Shown: in pieces, positions 9,195 through 17,931 of the stretch
Layout: each line of letters opens with the position of its first letter
Position numbering within the stretch: position 1 is the first letter of the stretch
Assembly: GCA_018262815.1 (NCBI GenBank)
Contig: JADFDN010000014.1
Span: 1-39,369 of the forward strand
From: Thiobacillus sp.
Lineage (GTDB): Bacteria; Pseudomonadota; Gammaproteobacteria; Burkholderiales; Thiobacillaceae
Length of the DNA stretch: 39,369 nucleotides
Direction: 5' to 3'
Notes under the pieces: generated by a model
What the model saw: the letters and a program-made list of their open reading frames with translations, nothing else
Databases searched by the model: none
What the model was told of the DNA's origin: nothing
Position numbers and translations under genes: made by a program

Positions 9195-10598
9195 ATGAAA
9201 CGCAAAACGGCAGGAAAAATTGCAGGGGGCGTGACGCTGGCGCTGGCTGCGATGGCGAGCGCGGTGACGGTTGCAACGGCAGCCGAGGAAAAGAAATCCA
9301 GCTATATGCCGGTCGTGATCAAGGAGGAGTTCGCCGCCGTGATGGCGCGCCTGAAAGGCGAAAAGCCGGCCGCCCTGCGACGCCAGAAGGATCTGCTCGA
9401 AGCGCGCTACGACTTGTCCAACAAGCCCGCGCAGGGTGTCACGATGTCCGGCGGAAAGCCCGTGCAGCAGGGCGTGCGCGCCCGGTTGCCCAAGGGTGCA
9501 AGTTGGGAAGAGCTCGCGCAGATGAACCCCGAGGAGATACGCGACAAGGGGCTCTTTCCGCCGGCGTTCCTGCCTTTGCCGCATCCCAAGCACGCCGAGG
9601 GCGGCATGGTGTTTCCCGAGTTTCACATCAAGGAAATCAGGAAGCAGGAAGGCCGCGACCTCACCCGCTTCGATCTCGATTTCGATCTGCCCGATCATTT
9701 CCTGCCGGAGTTTCCTGCGCCGATCTTTCTGACCACCCGGCCCGACCTGGGGGACGTGTCGAAAGGCAAGCTGGTGACGATCGACAACTTCTACGAACTG
9801 TTCAACGGCGTCCTCAATCCCAAGCAGATCGAAGGGGTGCGGCTGCTGGTGACGCCTTTCCCGCAGCAGCAGTTCAACCAGACCGAGGATCGCCGCTCGG
9901 AGCGCCCGAGCCGCGGCGTGACCTGCTTCGATTGCCACGCCAACGGCCACTCGAACGCCTCGACCCATCTGGTAGGCGACATCCGGCCGCAGGAATTCCG
10001 CCACCGCATCGATACGCCGTCGCTGCGTGGCGTGAACGTCCAGCGCCTGTTCGGCTCACAGCGCGCATTGAAGACGGTCGAGGATTTCACCGAGTTCGAA
10101 CAGCGCGCCGCCTATTTCGACGGCGATCCGGTGATCGCGACCAAGAAGGGCGCCAACCCCCTCGAGCGCGGCAGCCAGGTCCATGCGATGGCCGAATTCC
10201 AGGAGATCCTGGACTTCCCGCCGGCGCCCAAGCTTGGGATCGACGGCAAGCTCGATCCGCGCAAGGCGACGGCGTCCGAGATGCGCGGCCAGGAGCTGTT
10301 CTTCGGCAAGGCGAAATGCGCGAGCTGCCATACGGCGCCCTACTACACCGACAACCTGATGCACAACCTCAGGACCGAGCGCTTCTTCAAGCCGCAGATG
10401 GTGAACGGACGCATGGCCAACATGGACGGCCCGATCAAGACCTTCACGCTGCGCGGCATCAAGGACTCCCCGCCCTATCTGCACGACGGCCGGCTGCTGA
10501 CGCTGGAGGACACGGTGGAGTTTTTCAACCTGGTGCTCGAAACCAAGCTGACCGCGACGGAGAAACAGGATCTGGTGGCTTTCATGCGCCAGCTTTGA
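9195..10598 (+). CDS. Periplasmic diheme cytochrome c (cytochrome c peroxidase/MauG-like)
   Basis: Signal peptide; two CXXCH motifs (CFDCH, CASCH); C-terminal TLRGIKDSPPYLHDGRLLTLEDTVEFFN typical of CCP-like proteins. Confidence 0.8.
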   Translation: MKRKTAGKIAGGVTLALAAMASAVTVATAAEEKKSSYMPVVIKEEFAAVMARLKGEKPAALRRQKDLLEARYDLSNKPAQGVTMSGGKPVQQGVRARLPKGASWEELAQMNPEEIRDKGLFPPAFLPLPHPKHAEGGMVFPEFHIKEIRKQEGRDLTRFDLDFDLPDHFLPEFPAPIFLTTRPDLGDVSKGKLVTIDNFYELFNGVLNPKQIEGVRLLVTPFPQQQFNQTEDRRSERPSRGVTCFDCHANGHSNASTHLVGDIRPQEFRHRIDTPSLRGVNVQRLFGSQRALKTVEDFTEFEQRAAYFDGDPVIATKKGANPLERGSQVHAMAEFQEILDFPPAPKLGIDGKLDPRKATASEMRGQELFFGKAKCASCHTAPYYTDNLMHNLRTERFFKPQMVNGRMANMDGPIKTFTLRGIKDSPPYLHDGRLLTLEDTVEFFNLVLETKLTATEKQDLVAFMRQL

Positions 10599-10675
10599 GG
10601 TCGTTGGCCTGTTCCGGCCGTGCCGCATAGGGCATTGCCTGGAACGCGGGCAATGCCGACCTTCAGGAGGATGTC

Positions 10676-11494
10676 ATGCGAAACGTAATCTTGACGCTGG
10701 CCGCGATGGCGCTGCCGCTTCACCTGGCGGCTGCGGATGTGGCACCGTTGACGCATCCGCCGGGTGCCAAGGCGTCGCCGAAAACCTCCGTGCTCAAGGC
10801 CGGAGCCGCCGTTCTGCAGAGCGCCGATCCGCTCGAACCGATGAATGTCTATCTGAACGGCTTCCACGCGATGAAGGACGATCCGGCGCACCAGATGGTC
10901 GCCCACCATTTCTGCAGTCAGGTGAACGAGGATTTCGCGCAGTGCGTGATCTTCGACGGCAATACGCGCGATGCCAACCTCAACGGCATCGAGTACATCA
11001 TTTCCGAGAAGCTGTTCGATCAGCTCCCGGCAGAGGAACGGCAATACTGGCATCCGCACAACTACGAGATCCTGTCCGGGCAGCTGGTCGCCCCCGGTCT
11101 GCCCGACGTGGCCGAAAAAGCCCTGATGAAGGGCAAGGTCAACAGTTACGGCAAGACCTGGCACGTGTGGAAAACGGGCGTTCCGAACATGAAGGGCGAT
11201 CCCCTGCCGTACGGCGACCCCGGCTTGGCATGGTCGTTCAATCGTGACGGCGAAGCCGCGCCGGGCCTGGTCGAGGGGCGCGACCGGGCGATCGGCATCG
11301 ACAGCGCCGAGTCCCGCAGCAAGCGGGCCGACCTGGTGCCGCTGGCCAGACCCCAAAGCGGCGTGAACGTGCTGCAGGGGAAGTTTCCGCGTCCGACCCG
11401 GCCGCTTCCCGGCGTGACCGATCGCGCCAGCGGAGCACGCAGCCCGAATGCCTCTGCGGCTGAAAACGGGCAGCCGGCCGGATCGCCACGCTGA
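10676..11494 (+). CDS. Secreted OBAP-family (DUF1264) protein
   Basis: Signal peptide; PLEPMNVYLNGFHAMKDDPAHQMVAHHFCSQVNEDFAQCVIFDGNTRDANLNGIEYIISEKLF...WHPHNYEILSGQL. Confidence 0.8.
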   Translation: MRNVILTLAAMALPLHLAAADVAPLTHPPGAKASPKTSVLKAGAAVLQSADPLEPMNVYLNGFHAMKDDPAHQMVAHHFCSQVNEDFAQCVIFDGNTRDANLNGIEYIISEKLFDQLPAEERQYWHPHNYEILSGQLVAPGLPDVAEKALMKGKVNSYGKTWHVWKTGVPNMKGDPLPYGDPGLAWSFNRDGEAAPGLVEGRDRAIGIDSAESRSKRADLVPLARPQSGVNVLQGKFPRPTRPLPGVTDRASGARSPNASAAENGQPAGSPR

Positions 11495-11527
11495 ACGGAA
11501 TCGGATGACGGAAAGGAGGAATCGATC

Positions 11528-11857
11528 ATGCCCAGAGGAGACAAATCGGCCTACACGGACAAGCAGAAACGTCAGGCGCAACACATCGAGGAAGGCTATA
11601 TCGATCGCGGCGTGCCCGAGGAAGAAGCCGAGGCGCGCGCCTGGGCCACCGTCAACAAGATGACGGGAGGCGGCAAGAAAAGCGGTTCGGGCCGGGGCAA
11701 GGAGGTGACCACGGCGCCCGCCAAAAAAGGCGGCAAGGCGGGCGGCGCGGCCGCGGCCTCGCGCACGGCGGCGGAGCGGAGCGCCTCGGCCAAAAAGGCT
11801 GCCCGGACACGCGCGCGCAACGCGGCGAACAGGAAGAGGGCGGGTTCGTCAGCCTGA
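11528..11857 (+). CDS. Small basic protein with Lys/Ala/Arg-rich tail
   Basis: RBS AAAGGAGG; conserved N-terminus (YTDKQKRQAQHIEEGYIDRGVPEEEAEARAWATVNKMTGGG) and histone-H1-like low-complexity C-terminus. Confidence 0.75.
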   Translation: MPRGDKSAYTDKQKRQAQHIEEGYIDRGVPEEEAEARAWATVNKMTGGGKKSGSGRGKEVTTAPAKKGGKAGGAAAASRTAAERSASAKKAARTRARNAANRKRAGSSA

Positions 11858-11897
11858 AGGGCTGGCCCGCTGTTTGATGAAACCAGGGAGATTGAAC

Positions 11898-13076
11898 ATG
11901 GATGCCCCGAAAAACCCCGCCCCGCGTCGCAAGAACCAGACGGCAGCTTCCGCGCGCCGGGCCGGGGGCAGGCGGAAAATCCGCTATGCCGTCATCGGTC
12001 AGGGCTACATCGCCCAGGGGGCGGTCTTGCCCGCGTTTGCCCATGCCCGGAAGAATTCAGAACTCGTTGCGCTGATTTCGGATGATCCGATCAAGCTGAA
12101 AAAGCTTTCCAGAGACTATGGAGTCGAACGCATTGCCGGCTATGACGAATACGATGCATTGATGGCCAGCGGCGAGGTCGATGCGGTCTACATCGCCTTG
12201 CCCAACCATATGCATCTCGACTATACCCTGCGTGCCGCGCGCGCCGGCGTTCATGTCCTGTGCGAAAAGCCGATGGCGGTCACCGAAGCCGAGTGCGAGC
12301 AGATGCTGCGGGCGTGCAAAAAGCAGCGGGTGAAATTGATGATCGCCTACCGGCTGCATTTCGAGAAGGCCAACCTGACGGCCGTCGAGATCGTGCAATC
12401 CGGCAAGCTGGGCGAGCCGCGGATATTCAATTCGACGTTCACCATGCAGGTGAATGACACCGACAATATCCGCCTGCATCAGGAAACGGGGGGGGGCGTC
12501 CTCTACGATATCGGCGTCTATTGCATCAATGCCGCGCGTTATCTTTTCCGGGACGAGCCGACCGAGGTGTTTGCCGTGACCGCCAGCAACGGCGAGCGCC
12601 GTTTCCGGGAAGTCGAGGAAATGGCCAGCGTCGTCATGCGCTTTCCGGGCGATCGGCTCGCGACCTTCACCTGCAGTTTCGGCGCGGCCAAAGCCTCCGC
12701 GTATGAGATCGTGGGAACCCGCGGTTCGCTGCGCGTCGCGCCGGCCTACGGCTACTCCGAGGATTTGAAGCACGTGGTGACGATCGACGGAAAATCGCGC
12801 GAACGCGTCTTTCCTCAGCGCGACCAGTTCGCACCACAGTTGCTCTATTTTTCGGACTGCATCCTTAACGACCGCGAGCCGGAGCCTTCCGGACAGGAAG
12901 GGCGGATCGACGTGCGTATCGTCAATGCCCTCTACCAGTCGGCAAAGACGGGTCAGCCGCTTGCCTTGCCTCGCATGAGAAAACAGGTGCGGCCGGCGGG
13001 GAGGCAACAAATCAGCCGCCCTGCAGTGGACAAGCCCAGGCTGGTCCATGCGACGCCGCCCTCGGGGAAAAAGTAG
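11898..13076 (+). CDS. Gfo/Idh/MocA family oxidoreductase
   Basis: Rossmann motif (IRYAVIGQGYIAQGAVLPAF), HVLCEKPMAVT motif, GGGVLYDIGVYCINAARYLF. Confidence 0.9.
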   Translation: MDAPKNPAPRRKNQTAASARRAGGRRKIRYAVIGQGYIAQGAVLPAFAHARKNSELVALISDDPIKLKKLSRDYGVERIAGYDEYDALMASGEVDAVYIALPNHMHLDYTLRAARAGVHVLCEKPMAVTEAECEQMLRACKKQRVKLMIAYRLHFEKANLTAVEIVQSGKLGEPRIFNSTFTMQVNDTDNIRLHQETGGGVLYDIGVYCINAARYLFRDEPTEVFAVTASNGERRFREVEEMASVVMRFPGDRLATFTCSFGAAKASAYEIVGTRGSLRVAPAYGYSEDLKHVVTIDGKSRERVFPQRDQFAPQLLYFSDCILNDREPEPSGQEGRIDVRIVNALYQSAKTGQPLALPRMRKQVRPAGRQQISRPAVDKPRLVHATPPSGKK

Positions 13077-13147
13077 CCGCGCGGGACTGCGGGTAGCGAA
13101 ATACCGGGGACTTTATCCGGCCCTGCAGCCCGAACGCGCCACAGGTC

Positions 13148-13561
13148 TTACTGGATCGTAAGCTGGTTGTCCACGCGTACGACGCCCTCTACGCCCTGGG
13201 CAATCTGCGTGGCGAGTTCCTTCGCGGCTTCGTTCTGCACCGAGCCGGTCAGCATCACCACGCCCTGATCGGTGTCGACCGAAATCTGCAAGCCTTTGAG
13301 CGTGTCGTCCACCAGGTACTTGCCTTTGACCGAGGCGGTGATGGTGGCGTCGTCGATGGCCTGCCCCGCCTGGTCGGCCTTGCTTTCCAGCGTATCGCCC
13401 ATCCGGTCGGCCTCAGTCCGGGCATCCGCCGTGGTCTGGTCGATGGTCTCGCCGGCAGTCCTGTCTTCTTCCTCCGGTGTGCGGTCGCAGCCGGTGGCAA
13501 GCAGGGCCAGGCTGGAAACAAGCGTGATTGCGGCAATACCGTTACGGGATACGGGTTTCAT
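13148..13561 (-). CDS. BON domain (OsmY-like) lipoprotein
   Basis: Start at MKPVSRNGIAAI with RBS AAGGAGAACTCC; lipobox-like LLATGC; BON domain ITASVKGKYLVDDTLKGLQISVDTDQGVVMLTGSV. Confidence 0.87.
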   Translation of the reverse strand: MKPVSRNGIAAITLVSSLALLATGCDRTPEEEDRTAGETIDQTTADARTEADRMGDTLESKADQAGQAIDDATITASVKGKYLVDDTLKGLQISVDTDQGVVMLTGSVQNEAAKELATQIAQGVEGVVRVDNQLTIQ

Positions 13562-13689
13562 GGAGTTCTCCTTGCGATTGAAATGAAAGTACGGGTTGAG
13601 TCGATGCTGCTTCACGAGTGCAACGGCTGCCGGTCCGGTTCCACAGGTGCTGGCAGCGTGGCAGATACGAATTTATCTGCGGCAAGGGC

Positions 13690-13730
13690 GCGGACGTATA
13701 GGCGAAATGCGCGATGCCTTGTAGGACAAC
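13690..13730 (-). promoter_or_regulatory. Candidate promoter of the BON gene: TCCTACA-N19-TATAC
   Basis: Minus strand TTGTCCTACAAGGCATCGCGCATTTCGCCTATACG; the -10-like CCTATAC resembles RpoS-type elements. By eye. Confidence 0.4.
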
Positions 13731-14102
13731 AGCAAATGCAGGGGCGCTTCGTTGTGTAGAGACGAGGCGCCGCGCGGCCCGGCGTGCCGGTGCCATCGGC
13801 GAAGCTCAAGGGGCGATCGCCTGGGCAGTGGCGCTGCCGATTTCCCGATAAATCCCATCCCGGCTGCAGCGGCGCGCAACCCGGCCATGGCCCTGTTTTC
13901 CCGCGATGCGGGGGCTCCCGCGTGGCGCGGCCCGGCGCGTCAGCATCGGCCTACAGATTCTGTCCTCGAGGCCTACACGTTTCTCAGTGGCCGCGGATAT
14001 CGGCTGCGAAGTCGGGTCGCTAAATTACGCCCATGCTGATTCCGTCAGCGTAAGCCGTGATTTTTAATCCGGTCCCCCTTATCCAATATCAAGGAGCAGC
14101 AA

Positions 14103-14495
14103 ATGAAACTTCGTTCAGCCCTGTTGTTTGCACTGGGTCTCGCAGTGATGGGCCCGACCTATGCCGCAGACGTCAAAGATGCGATGGAAGACCGCGCCGA
14201 TGCGCGCTACGACGCCACCAAGGATATGGCGAAGCAGAACTACGAGGCAGCCAAGGAAAACTGCAAGAACATGGCCGGCAATGCAAAGGACATCTGCATG
14301 AAAGACGCCAAGGCGGAATACGTCAAGGCCAAATCCCAGGCCAAGGTCGACAAAAAGACGGGCATGGAGCAGGCGGAGGCCACCGACGAGCAGCTGAAGG
14401 CTGAGTACAAGGCCGCGAAAGAGAAATGCGACGCGCTGTCCGGCAATGCCAAGGACACCTGCATCAACGACGCAAAAATGAAATACCGCCAGTAA
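14103..14495 (+). CDS. Secreted small protein with two CX10C helical repeats
   Basis: Signal peptide MKLRSALLFALGLAVMGPTYA; repeats YEAAKENCKNMAGNAKDICMKDAKAEY and YKAAKEKCDALSGNAKDTCINDAKMKY; RBS AAGGAG. Confidence 0.8.
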   Translation: MKLRSALLFALGLAVMGPTYAADVKDAMEDRADARYDATKDMAKQNYEAAKENCKNMAGNAKDICMKDAKAEYVKAKSQAKVDKKTGMEQAEATDEQLKAEYKAAKEKCDALSGNAKDTCINDAKMKYRQ

Positions 14496-14647
14496 TCGCG
14501 CTGGCGTTGAACGACGGCCGTCCGTCCCGGTTGTCCCCGGGAAGGAGGCCGGTCCCCTGACGGTGTCCTCAGAAGCCGTCTACGGAACATCGATCGCTTG
14601 TGATGACGGCACGATGTTTTGGCATGTCATGCAAGGAGAAACAATCC

Positions 14648-16741
14648 ATGGCTAAGCAGAAGAAAAAATCGTCCCGGGCAACGGAAGGCTCATTCCACGC
14701 AGGCAATGCGGGCGAGCTTCACCAGACGGCGGAGGAGCGGGACAGCTCGCTCACGACAAATCAGGGAGTCGTGATCTCCGACAACCAGAACTCGCTCCGC
14801 AGCGGCGAGCGCGGGCCGACGCTGCTCGAGGATTTCATCCTGCGGGAAAAGATTACCCATTTCGATCACGAGCGCATTCCCGAACGCATCGTGCATGCGC
14901 GCGGTTCGGGTGCGCATGGCTATTTTGAAGCGTACGGCGACCTGAGCGATCTCACCCGTGCGGCATTCCTGTGCGATCCCGGCATCCAGACGCCGGTGTT
15001 CGCCCGCTTTTCAACGGTGGCGGGCGGCGCCGGTTCGGTCGATCTGCCCCGCGACGTGCGCGGATTCGCCGTCAAGTTCTACACGCAGGAAGGCACGTTC
15101 GACCTGGTCGGCAACAACATTCCGGTATTTTTCATCCAGGACGCGATCAAGTTCCCCGATCTCGTCCATGCCGTCAAGATGGAACCCGACCGCGGCTACC
15201 CGCAGGCGGCGACGGCCCACGACACCTTCTGGGATTTCGTGTCGCTGATGCCGGAAAGCTGGCACATGATTCTGTGGGCGATGTCCGACCGGGCGATCCC
15301 GCGCTCGTTGCGCATGATGGAGGGGTTCGGCGTCCACACCTTCCGCCTGGTCAATGCCGAGGGCGAGTCGACGTTCGTGAAGTTCCACTGGCGGCCGCGG
15401 ATCGGCAGCGCCTCGGTGCTGTGGGACGAGGCGGTCAAGATCAGCGGGGCTGACCCGGATTTTCACCGGCGCGACCTGTTCCAGGCGATCGAACGCGGGG
15501 ACTTTCCGGAATGGGAATTGTCGATCCAGGCCTTCGATCAGGCCACGGCCGACTCGTTTCCATTCGACGTGCTGGATCCGACCAAGCTGATCCCGGAGGA
15601 AATGGTGCCCTTGCGGCCGATCGGACGAATGGTGCTGAACCGCAACCCGGACAACTTCTTTGCCGAAACCGAACAGGTCGCATTCCATCCCGGGCACGTG
15701 GTGCCGGGGATCGATTTCAGCGACGATCCCTTGCTGCAGGGACGGCTGTTCTCCTACACCGACACGCAGCTGTCGCGTCTCGGCGGGCCCAACTTCCATC
15801 AGTTGCCGATCAACCGGCCGCGCTGCCCGATGCACAATTTTCAGCGCGACGCGCTGATGCAGATGGAGGTTCCGGCCGGGCGGGTGAACTACGAACCGAA
15901 CTCGCTCGACCCTGCCTCGGTGCGGGAAAACCCCTCCGCCGGCTTCGTCACCCATCCCGCCACGCAGAGCGGCGACAAGGTGCGGGTCCGCTCGGAAACC
16001 TTCATGGATCACTACAGCCAGGCGCGCCTGTTCTATCGGTCGATGACCGCCCCGGAACAGGACCATATCGTCAAGGCGTTCGCGTTCGAGCTCGGCAAGG
16101 TGGAAACGCCCGAAGTGCGCTGCCGGGTGCTCGGCCACATCAAGAACGTGGATGCCGAGCTCTGCGACCGCGTCGAGGAAGCACTCGGCATGCAGGGCCA
16201 GGCGTACAACATTCCTCCGGCCGTCGAGCCGATCGACATGGAGCCTTCTCCGCCCCTGAGCCTGCTGGCGAAGGCCCAGCCCACGCTCGAAGGCCGCAAG
16301 ATCGGCGTGCTGGTCAGCGAAGGCTACCAGCTGGCCATCGTCGATCAGTTGCAGGCGTCCGCGGAAGCCGAGGGCGCAGCCCTCGAACTGATCGGCCCGC
16401 ATATCGGCGAAGTCAAATCGAACAGTCACATTGCGATCAATCCCCATCATGCGATCGACGGCGCCCCCTCGGTGTTCTTCGATACCGTCGTGGTGGCGGT
16501 CTCTGCCGAGGGGGCCGACGTCCTCAAGCAGAAGGCGGCCGCTTTGAATTTCATTCGCGATGCCTTCGCCCACCTGAAGATCATCGGTTTCACCGCGGCT
16601 TCGATGCCTTTGCTGGATGCTGCCGGAATCGATATCGACGACGGCGTCGTCGAGGTGGAAACCAGCCAGGACACGGCCGCCTACTTCGAGGCCGCGAAGA
16701 ACGGCCGGTTCTGGGCGCGTGCCGAAACCATCGAGGCGTGA
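14648..16741 (+). CDS. katE: Large-subunit catalase, HPII type
   Basis: [77 protein letters not shown]-terminal DJ-1/PfpI-like domain. Confidence 0.93.
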   Translation: MAKQKKKSSRATEGSFHAGNAGELHQTAEERDSSLTTNQGVVISDNQNSLRSGERGPTLLEDFILREKITHFDHERIPERIVHARGSGAHGYFEAYGDLSDLTRAAFLCDPGIQTPVFARFSTVAGGAGSVDLPRDVRGFAVKFYTQEGTFDLVGNNIPVFFIQDAIKFPDLVHAVKMEPDRGYPQAATAHDTFWDFVSLMPESWHMILWAMSDRAIPRSLRMMEGFGVHTFRLVNAEGESTFVKFHWRPRIGSASVLWDEAVKISGADPDFHRRDLFQAIERGDFPEWELSIQAFDQATADSFPFDVLDPTKLIPEEMVPLRPIGRMVLNRNPDNFFAETEQVAFHPGHVVPGIDFSDDPLLQGRLFSYTDTQLSRLGGPNFHQLPINRPRCPMHNFQRDALMQMEVPAGRVNYEPNSLDPASVRENPSAGFVTHPATQSGDKVRVRSETFMDHYSQARLFYRSMTAPEQDHIVKAFAFELGKVETPEVRCRVLGHIKNVDAELCDRVEEALGMQGQAYNIPPAVEPIDMEPSPPLSLLAKAQPTLEGRKIGVLVSEGYQLAIVDQLQASAEAEGAALELIGPHIGEVKSNSHIAINPHHAIDGAPSVFFDTVVVAVSAEGADVLKQKAAALNFIRDAFAHLKIIGFTAASMPLLDAAGIDIDDGVVEVETSQDTAAYFEAAKNGRFWARAETIEA

Positions 16742-16775
16742 ACAGGCACGCAGCTTTTTCATACGGAGACCCTAT

Positions 16776-17459
16776 ATGAATCCCTCACCCGCTATGCAGC
16801 CGCTGCAACGGGATTTTTCGCCGGAACCCGCCGGCGTCGCCACGGCCATACTGGCGACCATGGCGTTTCCCTACGAGCTTCCGGTATTGCCCTATTCGAC
16901 GGAAGCGCTGAGCCCGGTCATTTCCGAAAAAACGCTTCGCTTTCATTACGAGAAGCATCACCAGGGGTATATCGACGCGCTGAACAAGGCGATCGACGAC
17001 ACCGAGTTCCAGGCCATGTCGCTCAAGGCCTTGATCCTGACCACCGCCGGCAGGCCGGACAAGGACGTGATATTCAACAATGCGGCCCAAGCCTGGAACC
17101 ACGCGTTTTACTGGGACAGCCTGAGCCCTCGGGGCGGGGGAGAGCCGCCGGCCATGCTGAAGCGCATGATCGAGGCGTCCTACGGCAGCGTGCAGGCCTG
17201 CAAGCAGGCATTGACGGAGGCGGCCATGAGCCAGTTCGGCACGGGTTGGGCCTGGCTGGTTCTCGACGGCAGAAAAATCAGCGTCGTCAGAACCAGCGAT
17301 GCGGACAACCCGTTGACCCGCGGCCTGACTCCCCTGCTGGCGATCGACGTGTGGGAGCACGCCTACTACCTCGATTATCAGAACCGGCGCAAGGATTATG
17401 TCGCGGGCGTGATCGAGGATCTGATCAACTGGGATTTCGCGGCAGGCAATCTTGCCTGA
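16776..17459 (+). CDS. sodB: Fe-type superoxide dismutase
   Basis: LRFHYEKHHQGYIDALN, NNAAQAWNHAFYWDSL, DVWEHAYYLDYQNRRKDYV. A start at 16860 (MAFPYELP) is also possible. Confidence 0.92.
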   Translation: MNPSPAMQPLQRDFSPEPAGVATAILATMAFPYELPVLPYSTEALSPVISEKTLRFHYEKHHQGYIDALNKAIDDTEFQAMSLKALILTTAGRPDKDVIFNNAAQAWNHAFYWDSLSPRGGGEPPAMLKRMIEASYGSVQACKQALTEAAMSQFGTGWAWLVLDGRKISVVRTSDADNPLTRGLTPLLAIDVWEHAYYLDYQNRRKDYVAGVIEDLINWDFAAGNLA

Positions 17460-17507
17460 CGGGTTTTCCCTTCATCAATGTGTCCAACCACTATGCAAGG
17501 AACCAAC

Positions 17508-17891
17508 ATGAACAACAGTGAAAGCGTCATCCACGACGGCGAAATCCCGATTTATGACGCAGTCAGATATCTGACGCGCGAAGAGGTGGAAGAAACGGTC
17601 AGGAAAAATGCAGCCGCGATGAATTTCGCCGTCACCGACGAGCACATGAACGTGATTCATTCCCTGATCGAGCACTACAAGCAGGATTGCAAGGCGCGCG
17701 ACTGCCTGGCCGCGCACGAGCATATGCGCTTCCTCGAAGAGGCATACGAATTCAAGGGCGGCAGCAAGTATCTTTACATGCTGTTCGATGCAGTTCCCGG
17801 GACGCGCGGCGTGCTGGTGCCGATCCATGAGCTCGCCGGCCTGCCTTCGCTGCGGCTGGATACGGACAAGGGCTTCGGAACGTCCTTCTGA
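17508..17891 (+). CDS. DsrC/TusE-family-like protein lacking C-terminal cysteines
   Basis: FAVTDEHMNVIHSLIEHYKQD...GGSKYLYMLF...ELAGLPSLRLDTDKGFGTSF parallels DsrC (LTEEHW.II.FLREYY...SKYLY.LFP...AGLPKPTGCV). RBS AAGGAACC before ATG 17508. Confidence 0.7.
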   Translation: MNNSESVIHDGEIPIYDAVRYLTREEVEETVRKNAAAMNFAVTDEHMNVIHSLIEHYKQDCKARDCLAAHEHMRFLEEAYEFKGGSKYLYMLFDAVPGTRGVLVPIHELAGLPSLRLDTDKGFGTSF

Positions 17892-17931
17892 GCCCGCCCG
17901 CGCATGATGCCTGCTGCGGTCCTGCCGAATC

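Noticed and set aside
15011-16762. 583-aa minus-strand ORF opposite katE
   Set aside because: Shadow ORF; the plus strand encodes an intact catalase.
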